Below are positions 18,278 to 26,555 of a stretch of 45,039 nucleotides of DNA, in pieces. The notes beneath the pieces are model-generated. The model worked only from the letters and a program-made list of their open reading frames with translations, did no database searches and was not told the origin of the DNA. The position numbers and the translations under genes are program-made. The first letter of the stretch is position 1. Every line of letters starts with the position of its first letter. This DNA is from Lachnospiraceae bacterium (GTDB taxonomy: Bacteria; Bacillota; Clostridia; Lachnospirales; Lachnospiraceae), in the NCBI GenBank assembly GCA_017440375.1, contig JAFSHK010000026.1, forward strand, positions 1 to 45,039. Direction: 5' to 3'.

Positions 18278-19231
18278 ATGAGTATGAGAAGAAATAGAAA
18301 TGGTGCAAGGAAAGAACGAATCATCATGCTGGCATCATCAGCTTTAGTATTAACAGCACTTACTGTTACCGGTGTTTTTGTCAGAAGTAATCGTACCAAG
18401 GAAGAAGAAAACAATGTGGTGGATTTCAGTGTTATTGAGGCGGAAACAGAAGAAAATGCAGAAATAAATGCAGAAGCTATTTCAGGAGAAGAAATGGGGA
18501 CGCTTTTTACAGAAGTAGGAACCGATGATTTAGATTATGACCCATATTTTCAGGAAGCCAATTCCGGGCACGTTGAGAATACGGATTTAGCAAAAAAAGA
18601 TACAGAAACAAATGCGGAAGAAAATGAGAAGGATTCAGAGGAACCACAGGAAGGTATGTTTGATGAAGACAAAGACGTGATGACAGAGGAAGAAATCGAA
18701 GAATCACTCGAGGAAACAATGACGGAAGAAGAAAGGGAAGATTTCGTAGAAGATGTTGTAGCCGAAGACGAGGAAGATACAGAAGCAATTGCAACTTCTG
18801 TTCAGCCGGTACTTGATTTTACAGAGGACGACACGCTGGTATGGCCGATTGTAGGAGATGTATTAATCAATTACAGTATGGACAAGACAGTTTATTTTCC
18901 TACTTTACAGCAGTATAAATATAATCCGGCAATTGTAATTTCTGCAACACAGGGAGAAACCATTACCGCAGCAGCCGATGGAAAAGTTATTTCAGTTGCA
19001 TATGATCCACAGCTTGGAAATACGGTCGTAATGGATTTGGGTAATCAGTATGAAATCACTTACGGTCAACTTGAAAATGTTGTAGTATCCGAAGGTAGTT
19101 ATGTTGCAACCGGTGATATTCTCGGTAATGTAGCAGCACCAACGAAATATTACAGTACAGAAGGTGCTAATGTTTATTTCAAGCTTACCAAAGATGGTGA
19201 GCCGGTTAATCCAATGAGCAAGTTAAATTAG
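18278..19231 (+). CDS. spoIIQ: SpoIIQ-like forespore protein with degenerate LytM (M23) domain
   Basis: In B. subtilis and C. difficile, SpoIIQ sits in the forespore membrane and pairs with SpoIIIAH across the septum. This 317-aa protein has an N-terminal anchor (residues about 13-33), a long acidic, Glu-rich linker (about 45-180) and a C-terminal LytM fold from residue 187 (LVWPIVGDVLINYSMDKTVYFPTL). The metal site is lost: where active M23 enzymes have H-x3-D there is Asn216 and Val220, and the final H-x-H is replaced by N-V-Y in ANVYFKL. It should therefore be structural rather than hydrolytic, as in B. subtilis. AGGAGG at 18259 is rather far (13 bases) from the ATG. Position directly after spoIID supports the assignment. 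Confidence 0.85.
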   Translation: MSMRRNRNGARKERIIMLASSALVLTALTVTGVFVRSNRTKEEENNVVDFSVIEAETEENAEINAEAISGEEMGTLFTEVGTDDLDYDPYFQEANSGHVENTDLAKKDTETNAEENEKDSEEPQEGMFDEDKDVMTEEEIEESLEETMTEEEREDFVEDVVAEDEEDTEAIATSVQPVLDFTEDDTLVWPIVGDVLINYSMDKTVYFPTLQQYKYNPAIVISATQGETITAAADGKVISVAYDPQLGNTVVMDLGNQYEITYGQLENVVVSEGSYVATGDILGNVAAPTKYYSTEGANVYFKLTKDGEPVNPMSKLN

Positions 19232-19233
19232 GT

Positions 19234-20409
19234 ATGTCGATGTTAACAATTATTCATGGAAAAATAAAAACAATGACAGGTACAGACTATGATGATGGTT
19301 TTGTGCAAATAGAAAACGGAAAAATAAAGGCACTCGGTAATATGCAAGATTGTCCTCATGAAAAGCGAGGCACAAAAGTAATTAATGCCAAAGGAAATCT
19401 GGTTATGCCGGGCATCATTGAAGCACATTGTCATATGGGCATTACTGAGGAGAAGAAGGGAATGGAAGGGGATGACTGCAATGAAAATGTCAATCCCATA
19501 ACCCCTTACTTGCGGGCAATTGATGCTATTAATCCAATGGATGCAGCATTTGATGATGCTTTGCGTGCCGGAATCACTTCAGCAATGATTGGACCGGGCA
19601 GCTCGAATGTGGTTGGCGGACAGTTTGCATTTGTGAAAACGCATGGCAGATGTATAGACCAAATGATTGTAAAAGCACCCGCTGCCATGAAGGTTGCATT
19701 TGGTGAAAATCCTAAGGTGAATTTTTCGGGACAGAATACCTCACCGGCTACCAGAATGGCAATTGCGTCTATGCTTCGGGAAGAGCTTTTTAAGGCAAAA
19801 GAATATCAGCGAAAACGGCAAGAGGATGAAGAGCAGGAAGTGGATTTTCAGTATGAATGTTGGCTTCCTGTTCTGGAAGGAAAAATACCGTTAAAAGCAC
19901 ATGCACATCGAGCGGATGATATTCTGACTGCAATAAGAATTGCAAAGGAATTCGGGCTTTCTATGACGATAGACCATTGCAGTGAAGGACATTTGATTGC
20001 AGAGGAAATCAAAGAAAGCGGATTTCCCGCAATCGTAGGGCCGGATATGGCGAGTCGAAATAAAATCGAAGTGCAAAACATGGCATTTAAAACGGTAGGT
20101 ATTCTAAACAAAGCAGGTATTCCTACGGCAATTACAACAGATCATCCGGTTTCTATGATACAATTTCTACCTATCTGCGCAGGACTGGCTGTAAAATCCG
20201 GATTACCGGAGGAAGAAGGTCTCCGTTCCATTACCATTCATGCGGCCAGAATTTGTGGTGTGGAAGAGCGAGTAGGAAGTCTGGAAGTCGGAAAAGACGG
20301 AGACATAGTAATTTTCGATGGAAATCCCATGGAAGTATTTACCAGAGTATTGTGTACAATTATTGAAGGAAAAATAGTATATCATGATGAACAAACGGAT
20401 ATTTTGTGA
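19234..20409 (+). CDS. Amidohydrolase family metal-dependent hydrolase
   Basis: This 391-aa protein of the imidazolonepropionase/dihydroorotase-like amidohydrolase superfamily is cytoplasmic. It shows the beta-strand-1 metal motif EAHCHMG (HxH), further metal or substrate residues in KAHAHRADDI and IDHCSEGH, and the late Asp in TTDHPVSM. The C-terminal composite sandwich ends in the usual VGSLEVGKDGDIVIFDGNPM. The start ATG lies only 2 bases after the spoIIQ stop, with no strong ribosome binding site, suggesting translational coupling. The substrate is not predictable from sequence. Confidence 0.88.
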   Translation: MSMLTIIHGKIKTMTGTDYDDGFVQIENGKIKALGNMQDCPHEKRGTKVINAKGNLVMPGIIEAHCHMGITEEKKGMEGDDCNENVNPITPYLRAIDAINPMDAAFDDALRAGITSAMIGPGSSNVVGGQFAFVKTHGRCIDQMIVKAPAAMKVAFGENPKVNFSGQNTSPATRMAIASMLREELFKAKEYQRKRQEDEEQEVDFQYECWLPVLEGKIPLKAHAHRADDILTAIRIAKEFGLSMTIDHCSEGHLIAEEIKESGFPAIVGPDMASRNKIEVQNMAFKTVGILNKAGIPTAITTDHPVSMIQFLPICAGLAVKSGLPEEEGLRSITIHAARICGVEERVGSLEVGKDGDIVIFDGNPMEVFTRVLCTIIEGKIVYHDEQTDIL

Positions 20410-20448
20410 TAATATATATGTATTATGGTAAAACACAAGGGAGAAAAC

Positions 20449-22017
20449 ATGAACAAACGATGTGTGTACAGCATCCTTGCAGTCTTGTTATGTAGCTGTA
20501 TGTTATTTGGCTGTAGTTTACCTGATACGTTGCCGGTCAGCATGAATCAGAAGGATACCAAAGAAAATGAAATGACAACGTTAGGGCTGACACCTGAATT
20601 TAATTATGAAGTGCCGATAAGCCTGCCGAGTATTATGGTGGATCAGGTCGGCTACGCAGTAGACAGCAGTAAAGTAGCAGTGTTTCATGGAGAAATGCTG
20701 CCTCATACATATGACATTATTGATGCAGAGACAGAGAAAATTGTATATAAAGGAACCATTAAGGGAAAGAATAACGGAGAAATTGCAGACAACGAGTTTC
20801 GATATGGGGATTTTACGGATTTTGTAACACCGGGAACTTATTATATTCAGGCGGACATTATTGGACAATCCTATCCGTTTGTGATTGCACAAAATCCGTA
20901 TGAGGATATTTTTAAAGCGGCTATTAAACAGTATTATTATAGTCGTTGTGGCTTTACCCTATCCACGGAATTGGCGGGGGACGCGGCGCACAATGCTTGT
21001 CATACGAATTTGGCACAGCTAAAGGAAGATGCGGCGATGCAATTGGATGTTTCCGGTGGCTGGCATATAGATGAAAACGGAAATCGTGATGTGATAGAAG
21101 GTTGTCAGGCTGTCAATAATTTGCTTCTTGCCTATGAATTGTATGGAAATGTTTTTACAGATGATGTTGGCATTCCGGAGAGTGGAAATGGGATTCCGGA
21201 TTTAATGGATGAAGTGAAATATGAAGTTGATTGGTTATTAAAGATGCAGGATGTGACAAGCGGAGCTGTGTACGCGACGGTCAGCGTTATTGATAATCAA
21301 ATGCCTTCCTACATTCTTTATACGGAAAATATTACGATGGATGCTACGATTCAATTTGCGGCTACGATGGCGAAATTCAGTTATCTTTATCAAGGATACG
21401 ACAGAACTTTTGCAACCAAGTGTCTGCAAGCTGCCGATAGAGCCTATCGTTATGCCGGTCAGTATTTGAATGATGTATCGGAAGAAGCATATTTTTATGC
21501 AGCGGCAGAATTATATCGTGCTACCGGAAATTATGGATATCGTACAGTCGTACATGATTATTTGAATACAACGAAACAATTAGATATGGAAAATGATTCG
21601 ATTTTTCTAGGGTGCATTACCTATCTGGATACAAAGCAGAGAGTAGACGTAGTCTTATGTGAGAAAGTGATTAAAATCTTGATGAAGGAAGTAGAAGAAA
21701 TTGCCTATGGGGCAAAGTCATCAAATTTTCTTACCGAGGGAGATGAGGAGCAAAGTAATAACGATGAGTTGTTGCAGAAGATGGCAAGACTGACCGTAGT
21801 AGACCATATTATTATGAATCATGAATATGCGACGGTATTAGAAAACCATTTGCATTTTTTTCTTGGTAGAAATGAACAGTCCATTAGCTATATTGATGGA
21901 ACCGGAAGTCGTAATTATGAGGAAATAGATAAGAAGCTTGGTATCATGAAACAGATTGATTTGAATGCGGAACTAATTCTGATTATGAGCGCAATTCAAG
22001 ATGAGTTTATGACATAA
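20449..22017 (+). CDS. GH9-like lipoprotein with degenerate catalytic site
   Basis: The frame opens at 20425, but ATG 20449 follows AAGGGAG and gives a clean lipoprotein signal (MNKRCVYSILAVLLC..LFGCS, lipobox Cys). The mature part begins with a cellulase N-terminal Ig-like domain (PSIMVDQVGYAVDSSKVAVF), then an (alpha/alpha)6-like region: QYYYSRCGFTLS, AHNACHTNL, GIPESGNGIPDLMDEVKYEVDWLLKMQD. All are recognisable GH9 landmarks. The catalytic block normally reading GWYDAGD is GWHIDEN here, so the two Asp become Ile207 and Asn210, and the late His-His-Arg block after LGRN is absent. It should not act as a normal endoglucanase; a binding or structural role is inferred. 522 aa. Confidence 0.75.
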   Translation: MNKRCVYSILAVLLCSCMLFGCSLPDTLPVSMNQKDTKENEMTTLGLTPEFNYEVPISLPSIMVDQVGYAVDSSKVAVFHGEMLPHTYDIIDAETEKIVYKGTIKGKNNGEIADNEFRYGDFTDFVTPGTYYIQADIIGQSYPFVIAQNPYEDIFKAAIKQYYYSRCGFTLSTELAGDAAHNACHTNLAQLKEDAAMQLDVSGGWHIDENGNRDVIEGCQAVNNLLLAYELYGNVFTDDVGIPESGNGIPDLMDEVKYEVDWLLKMQDVTSGAVYATVSVIDNQMPSYILYTENITMDATIQFAATMAKFSYLYQGYDRTFATKCLQAADRAYRYAGQYLNDVSEEAYFYAAAELYRATGNYGYRTVVHDYLNTTKQLDMENDSIFLGCITYLDTKQRVDVVLCEKVIKILMKEVEEIAYGAKSSNFLTEGDEEQSNNDELLQKMARLTVVDHIIMNHEYATVLENHLHFFLGRNEQSISYIDGTGSRNYEEIDKKLGIMKQIDLNAELILIMSAIQDEFMT

Positions 22018-22035
22018 AAAGTTTGACTTGGCAGA

Positions 22036-22069
22036 AAAGAACTGGTGCACGATTACACCAGTTCTTTGT
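22036..22069. terminator. Bidirectional terminator between the GH9-like and acyltransferase genes
   Basis: AAAGAACTGGTG (22036-22047), an 8-base loop, CACCAGTTCTTT (22056-22067), then TGTTTTT on the plus strand and TTTT on the minus strand. The loop contains the stop codon of the minus-strand acyltransferase gene. Confidence 0.85.
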
Positions 22070-22787
22070 TTTTGAAATATGTTTCCTTAATAATTTCCTG
22101 TACTTTGGAGCTAACACCTTTTTTCTCTTCACGAGTCATTTCATTCATGTAAATCGGTTTACCGTATTCCAGTACGACATGGGCTTTCTTGATTTTCGGA
22201 AGATGGTCTTCGAAAACACCTGCCGTATTATTTAACGTCATAGGAACAATAGCACATCCGGCTTTGTCTGCAATTTTAAAGCTGCCATCGTGGAAAGGAA
22301 GGAAAGTATCATTTATTTTGTTACGTGTTCCTTCCGGAAAAATACAAATGGAAATACCGGATTTCACTTTCTCAATACCTTCCATTATTGTTTTCATACC
22401 CTGTTTCAAATCGCTTCGGTCAAGAAACAGACAGTGCAGATAGCGCATCCAATCACGCAGGAGCGGATAGCGAAGCATTTCTTTTTTGGCAACATAGCCG
22501 GTAGGGCGCGGAACCCTGACATAAGTAATTAAAATATCAAAATAGCTTCTGTGATTGCCTACATATAAGACCGCTTCATCTTTTGGAACATTTTCCTCAC
22601 CGATGACAGTTACTTTGACTCCCGATATAAAAAGACATACACGGAATGCCCAATTTACTATTGCAAGAGAACTGCGATTCTTAACATCCATATTCACTTT
22701 ACCGATAAAATACTCCACAATCAAAATGGGAATGCTGCATATTAAAAAAATAAATACAAAAAGTGCCACCAGAATAAATCGAATCAT
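22053..22787 (-). CDS. plsC: Lysophospholipid acyltransferase (1-acyl-sn-glycerol-3-phosphate acyltransferase)
   Basis: It transfers an acyl chain to lysophosphatidate in phospholipid synthesis at the membrane. Both core LPLAT motifs are present: VGNHRSYFDILI (the NH-x4-D catalytic pair) and IFPEGTRNK (glycerophosphate binding). A hydrophobic N-terminus (MIRFILVALFVFIFLICSIPILI) anchors it. The frame is open 22 codons further upstream, but Met at 22787 directly follows CGGAGGCTCAT, a good ribosome binding site, so this is the start (244 aa). It stands alone on the minus strand, diverging from the PrcB-like lipoprotein gene. Confidence 0.92.
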   Translation of the reverse strand: MIRFILVALFVFIFLICSIPILIVEYFIGKVNMDVKNRSSLAIVNWAFRVCLFISGVKVTVIGEENVPKDEAVLYVGNHRSYFDILITYVRVPRPTGYVAKKEMLRYPLLRDWMRYLHCLFLDRSDLKQGMKTIMEGIEKVKSGISICIFPEGTRNKINDTFLPFHDGSFKIADKAGCAIVPMTLNNTAGVFEDHLPKIKKAHVVLEYGKPIYMNEMTREEKKGVSSKVQEIIKETYFKNKELV

Positions 22788-22867
22788 ATGAGCCTCCGAA
22801 AAATCTTTATTCTCGAATAGATTTATTATAGCCAAATTCTCTTTTTTAATCAATAGGAATCCCCCTT

Positions 22868-22896
22868 TTGATGAATAGACTTTAGGATTTCATAAT
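22868..22896 (+). promoter_or_regulatory. Candidate promoter for the PrcB-like lipoprotein gene
   Basis: TTGATG (22868-22873), a 17-base spacer and CATAAT (22891-22896), each close to the SigmaA consensus, 45 bases before the ATG. Confidence 0.45.
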
Positions 22897-22940
22897 AAAT
22901 TAGTAACAATAGAAGTTTGCAAAGAAAAGGGGAAATTGCA

Positions 22941-23363
22941 ATGAGCGAGTGGGAAAAGAGAGTATTGAGTGTTATGATGGTGTGTCTGCTTTGTATGAGT
23001 GTAGCTGCGTGTGGAATCAAACAGCAGGACCCGATGAAAAAAATCAAAGATTTGGAATTCTCGGTGATTGCAGAAGATAAATTGCCGGAGGAGCTTTTGA
23101 CAGCCATTGAGGAGAAAAAGGGAAGTCCTTTTAAAGTAACCTTTCAGGATCAGGGCTTTCTCTATATTTGTATCGGATATGGACAGCAGGAAACGGGTGG
23201 TTACAGCATAGCAGTCAATGACTTGTATGAAACGGCCAATGCAATCTATGTGGATACAAACCTGATTGGACCGGGACCGGAAGAAAAGGGGAATTTGTCA
23301 CCAAGCTATCCGTATGTAGTAATTAAGACGGAATATATTGAAAAGTCGGTAGTGTTTGATTAA
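22941..23363 (+). CDS. Lipoprotein with PrcB-like C-terminal domain
   Basis: This 140-aa predicted lipoprotein has the signal segment SVMMVCLLCMSVAACG with the lipobox Cys. After a short linker comes a small beta-rich domain with GGYSIAVNDLYETANAIYVDTNLIGP and SYPYVVIKT. That GGY-x-I...IYVxT.LxGP.....SYPYVxI.. pattern is the PrcB_C domain, named after the spirochaete protease-complex inhibitor PrcB. Many Firmicutes homologues have no known role. The frame opens 24 bases earlier through a TTG, but ATG 22941 follows AAAGGGGAAA and is preferred. The gene lies between the acyltransferase and pyrC. Confidence 0.78.
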   Translation: MSEWEKRVLSVMMVCLLCMSVAACGIKQQDPMKKIKDLEFSVIAEDKLPEELLTAIEEKKGSPFKVTFQDQGFLYICIGYGQQETGGYSIAVNDLYETANAIYVDTNLIGPGPEEKGNLSPSYPYVVIKTEYIEKSVVFD

Positions 23364-23369
23364 AATTTG

Positions 23370-23378
23370 TGGTACACT
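23370..23378 (+). promoter_or_regulatory. Candidate extended -10 promoter for pyrC
   Basis: TGG-TACACT, an extended -10-like element about 77 bases before pyrC with a poor -35. The leader to pyrC shows no PyrR-type attenuator that I can recognise. Confidence 0.35.
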
Positions 23379-23454
23379 ATGTAGGAAAGTGAGTAATGCA
23401 GCCGATTTCAGGAATAGAAAGTTGGTTGTGAAAAAACATTAGAAGGAAGCGAAT

Positions 23455-24774
23455 ATGTTATATATTACTAACGGATATCTGATTGATCCAAAATCCGGTA
23501 TGGAAGGATATTATGATATTCTGATAAAAGAAAATAAAATTCTGAGTATTGTAGAAAAAGGAATGCCGCTTGCAGATGTGTTGAAGCAAAAGGGGTTGGA
23601 ACAAGAGAGTTTGCAATTAGGCGGCACGCGGATGCAGCAGATTGATGCGATTGGCAAAACAATTGTACCGGGACTTGTGGATGTGCATGTACATTTCCGT
23701 GACCCCGGGTTTACACATAAGGAAGATATTGAAACAGGTGCAGCAGCGGCAGCAAAAGGCGGTTTTACAACCGTGGTTTTAATGGCAAATACGAAGCCTG
23801 CAGTAGATACGGTAGAAACCTTGAATTATGTGTTAGAAAAAGGAAAGAAAACAGGAATTCATATTCATACCTGCGCCAATGTAACGATGGGGTTGCAGGG
23901 AAAGAACTTGGTTGAAATGGAAGCTTTGAGCGAGGCAGGAGCAGTTGGCTTCACAGATGATGGAATTCCACTTATGGATGAAGAACTTTTGCGAGAAGCA
24001 TTGCGCAGAGCAGCTAAGCTAGGTAAGCCAATTAGTCTGCATGAAGAAAATCCAACATGGATTACCAACAATGGTGTTAATGCAGGTGCAGCAGCGAAAT
24101 ATTATGGAATTGGTGGTTCTCCGCGAGAAGCAGAAATCAGTATGGTAGAGCGGGATATCCAAATTGCTTTGACACAAGAAGCAGATATGTCCATTCAGCA
24201 TATCAGTACCAAAGAGGCAGTAGAACTGGTGCGGCAGGCGAAGAAGCAGAGTTCACATATTTTTGCGGAAGCCACACCACATCATTTTACCTTAACAGAA
24301 GAAGCGGTTATCGAGCATGGAACTCTTGCCAAAATGAACCCACCGCTTCGCGAAGAAGCTGATAGAATGGCGATTATTATGGGCTTGCAGGATGGAACGA
24401 TTGATATGATTGCGACTGACCATGCACCGCATAGTGTAGAGGAGAAAGCGAAACCGATTACCGAAGCACCAAGCGGTATTATCGGATTGGAAACATCCCT
24501 ATCTTTGGGAATTCGGGAACTGGTAGAACCGGGCTATCTCACCATGAAACAGCTTGTGGAAAGAATGAGTCTTGCGCCGGCAAAGCTATATCATATAGAT
24601 GCCGGTTATCTGGCAGAGAATGGTCCGGCAGATTTGGTGATTTTCGATGAAAAGGCACAGTGGATTGCAGGAGATTATGCTTCCAAAGCATCCAATACAC
24701 CTTTTACCGGAGAAAAGATGCCAGGCGTAATTGCCTATACAATATGTGATGGAAAAATTGTTTATCAGGCATAA
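23455..24774 (+). CDS. pyrC: Dihydroorotase (class I)
   Basis: It catalyses the reversible cyclisation of carbamoyl-aspartate to dihydroorotate in de novo pyrimidine synthesis. The 439-aa protein has the class I signature VDVHVHFRDPGFTHKEDIETG with metal His78 and His80, later metal and catalytic residues in SLHEEN, SIQHISTKEAV and the IATDHAPHS active-site loop, and a C-terminal sandwich ending GPADLVIFDEKAQW. The start follows GAAGGAAGCGAAT. It is the first gene of pyrC-pyrK-pyrD; pyrB, pyrE and pyrF are not in the window. Confidence 0.95.
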   Translation: MLYITNGYLIDPKSGMEGYYDILIKENKILSIVEKGMPLADVLKQKGLEQESLQLGGTRMQQIDAIGKTIVPGLVDVHVHFRDPGFTHKEDIETGAAAAAKGGFTTVVLMANTKPAVDTVETLNYVLEKGKKTGIHIHTCANVTMGLQGKNLVEMEALSEAGAVGFTDDGIPLMDEELLREALRRAAKLGKPISLHEENPTWITNNGVNAGAAAKYYGIGGSPREAEISMVERDIQIALTQEADMSIQHISTKEAVELVRQAKKQSSHIFAEATPHHFTLTEEAVIEHGTLAKMNPPLREEADRMAIIMGLQDGTIDMIATDHAPHSVEEKAKPITEAPSGIIGLETSLSLGIRELVEPGYLTMKQLVERMSLAPAKLYHIDAGYLAENGPADLVIFDEKAQWIAGDYASKASNTPFTGEKMPGVIAYTICDGKIVYQA

Positions 24775-24801
24775 AATAAGCATTTCATTATGGAGGAGAA
24801 C

Positions 24802-25578
24802 ATGGCACAGAAGAAGAAAGTAACAGCGACCGTTGTGTCACAAAAAGAGATTGCAGAACAGATTTATGATTTGTGGTTGGAAACGGATTTGGCGAAGGAT
24901 GCCAAACCGGGACAGTTTGTAGCGGTTTATCCGCAGGATGCCAGCACATTACTTCCGCGACCAATCAGCATTTGCGAAGCGGATAAGGAGAAGGGCAGAC
25001 TTCGTCTGGTCTATCGAATTGCCGGAAAAGGAACGAAAGAATTCTCATCCTATCAGTCGGGTGACAAGGTTTCTGTTCTGGGGGTACTTGGAAATGGATT
25101 TCCATTGGAGAAAGCAGAAGGAAAGAAAGTTTTTCTGATGGGTGGCGGTATCGGTATTCCACCGATGTTACAGTTAGCCAAAGAGTTAAATGCGCAGAAA
25201 CAGATTGTGGTAGGATATCGTAATCAGGATTTGTTTTTACGGGAAGATTTGAGTCGCAATGGTGAAGTTTATGTTGCAACCGAAGACGGCAGTGTAGGCA
25301 GCAAAGGAAATGTTATGGATGCCATTTTCGAAAACGACTTGCAGGCAGATGTGATTATGGCTTGTGGACCAATGCCGATGCTTCGTGCGATTAAGAAATA
25401 TGCAGAGGAAAATGGAATCGAAGCTTACATTTCTCTGGAAGAAAGAATGGCATGTGGTGTGGGAGCCTGTCTTGGCTGTGTATGCAAAACAAAAGAAGTG
25501 GATCATCATTCCCATGTAAACAATGCTCGTATCTGTACGGATGGTCCGGTATTTGAAGCAAAAGAGGTGGATATCTAA
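24802..25578 (+). CDS. pyrK: Dihydroorotate dehydrogenase B, electron-transfer subunit
   Basis: PyrK carries FAD and a [2Fe-2S] cluster and passes electrons from the PyrDB catalytic subunit to NAD+. The 258-aa protein has the ferredoxin-reductase-like FAD region LLPRPISICEAD, the NAD-binding LMGGGIGIPPMLQLAKEL and the cluster cysteines 218, 223, 226 and 245 in MACGVGACLGCVC...RICTDG. The frame is open from ATG 24790, but that ATG is followed by GGAGGAGAAC, which is the ribosome binding site for ATG 24802. The stop codon shares one base with the pyrD start, so the two subunits are translationally coupled. Confidence 0.95.
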   Translation: MAQKKKVTATVVSQKEIAEQIYDLWLETDLAKDAKPGQFVAVYPQDASTLLPRPISICEADKEKGRLRLVYRIAGKGTKEFSSYQSGDKVSVLGVLGNGFPLEKAEGKKVFLMGGGIGIPPMLQLAKELNAQKQIVVGYRNQDLFLREDLSRNGEVYVATEDGSVGSKGNVMDAIFENDLQADVIMACGPMPMLRAIKKYAEENGIEAYISLEERMACGVGACLGCVCKTKEVDHHSHVNNARICTDGPVFEAKEVDI

Positions 25579-26483
25579 TGAATACAAAAGTAACAATCGC
25601 AGGTGTAACATTCAAAAACCCCGTTATGACAGCATCAGGAACTTTTGGTTCTGGTATGGAATATGGTGAATTTGTTGATTTGAATAAACTGGGTGCAGTC
25701 GTAGCCAAAGGTGTTGCAAATGTGCCGTGGCCGGGAAATCAGACTCCTCGCGTGGCAGAAGTTTACGGAGGTATGCTAAATGCTATCGGCTTACAGAATC
25801 CGGGTATCGATGTGTTTGCAAAGAGAGACATTCCATTCCTGAAGAAGTACGATACAAAAATCATCGTTAATGTATGTGGCAAAACAGTGGAAGATTACTT
25901 GGAGGTAGTGGAGAGACTTGGTGATGAGCCGGTGGATATGTTAGAGATTAACGTATCTTGTCCGAATGTAAAAGAAGGAGCCATTGCTTTTGGGCAGAAA
26001 GCAGATTGTCTGTATGACATTACATCCCAGATTAAGAAAAAGGCAAAACAGCCGATTATCATGAAACTCAGTCCGAACGTAACAGATATTACAGAGATGG
26101 CAAAAGCTGCAGAGGCAGCAGGCGCCGATGCGCTTTCCATGATTAACACACTTACCGGAATGAAGATTGATATTAACCGAAGAAAATTTGTGCTTGCAAA
26201 CAAAACCGGGGGGATGTCCGGACCAGCGATTAAACCGGTGGCAGTACGTATGGTATATCAAGCAGCACAGGCAGTTAAAATTCCGATTATCGGTATGGGC
26301 GGTATTGCCACAGCCGATGATGCGATTGAATTTTTACTAGCAGGTGCAACAGCAGTAGCAGTTGGTGCCATGAACTTCGTCAATCCATACGCAACCGTAG
26401 AGGTGGTAGAGGGTATCGAAGCTTATATGAAGAAATACGGAGTGGAAGATATCAATGAATTGATTGGAGCAGTAGAAGCTTAG
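25578..26483 (+). CDS. pyrD: Dihydroorotate dehydrogenase B (NAD+), catalytic subunit
   Basis: This class 1B enzyme oxidises dihydroorotate to orotate using FMN and works as a heterotetramer with PyrK. The 301-aa barrel begins with the typical VTIAGVTFKNPVMTASGTFGSG; the catalytic base Cys128 lies in LEINVSCPNVKEG; the FMN phosphate site is IPIIGMGGIATADDAIEFLLAGA. Its start overlaps the pyrK stop by one base. It is the last gene of the pyr group; a terminator-like hairpin begins 20 bases after its stop and reaches into the next gene's start region. Confidence 0.96.
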   Translation: MNTKVTIAGVTFKNPVMTASGTFGSGMEYGEFVDLNKLGAVVAKGVANVPWPGNQTPRVAEVYGGMLNAIGLQNPGIDVFAKRDIPFLKKYDTKIIVNVCGKTVEDYLEVVERLGDEPVDMLEINVSCPNVKEGAIAFGQKADCLYDITSQIKKKAKQPIIMKLSPNVTDITEMAKAAEAAGADALSMINTLTGMKIDINRRKFVLANKTGGMSGPAIKPVAVRMVYQAAQAVKIPIIGMGGIATADDAIEFLLAGATAVAVGAMNFVNPYATVEVVEGIEAYMKKYGVEDINELIGAVEA

Positions 26484-26497
26484 GAAATATTTAATAT

Positions 26498-26526
26498 GAA
26501 TATAATACCTCCACGCGGCATACAAT
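26498..26526 (+). promoter_or_regulatory. Candidate SigmaE promoter for the SipL-like gene
   Basis: GAATATA (26498-26504), a 14-base spacer and CATACAAT (26519-26526). Both elements and the spacing match the SigmaE consensus. The predicted start is near 26533, inside the hairpin that spans 26504-26552 and downstream of its left arm. Confidence 0.7.
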
Positions 26527-26555
26527 ACAGTAAGTATACGCATGGAGGTATTTTT
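26504..26555 (+). terminator. Hairpin with T-run carrying the SipL-like ribosome binding site in its 3' arm
   Basis: AATACCTCCA (26504-26513) pairs perfectly with TGGAGGTATT (26543-26552), with additional inner pairing (GCG/CGC and ATAC/GTAT), and is followed by TTT and the GTG start codon. The GGAGGT ribosome binding site lies in the 3' arm. In transcripts reading through from pyrD this would act as a terminator or hide the site; transcripts from the SigmaE promoter lack the left arm. Confidence 0.65.

Noticed and set aside
18507-18794. Minus-strand Leu/Pro-rich ORF of 95 codons
   Set aside because: It is the reverse complement of the Glu-rich linker of the SpoIIQ-like protein (GAA/GAG read backwards gives Leu/Phe); no ribosome binding site.
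22021-22235. Plus-strand ORF of 70 codons after the GH9-like gene
   Set aside because: It spans the terminator hairpin and is antisense to the acyltransferase C-terminus.
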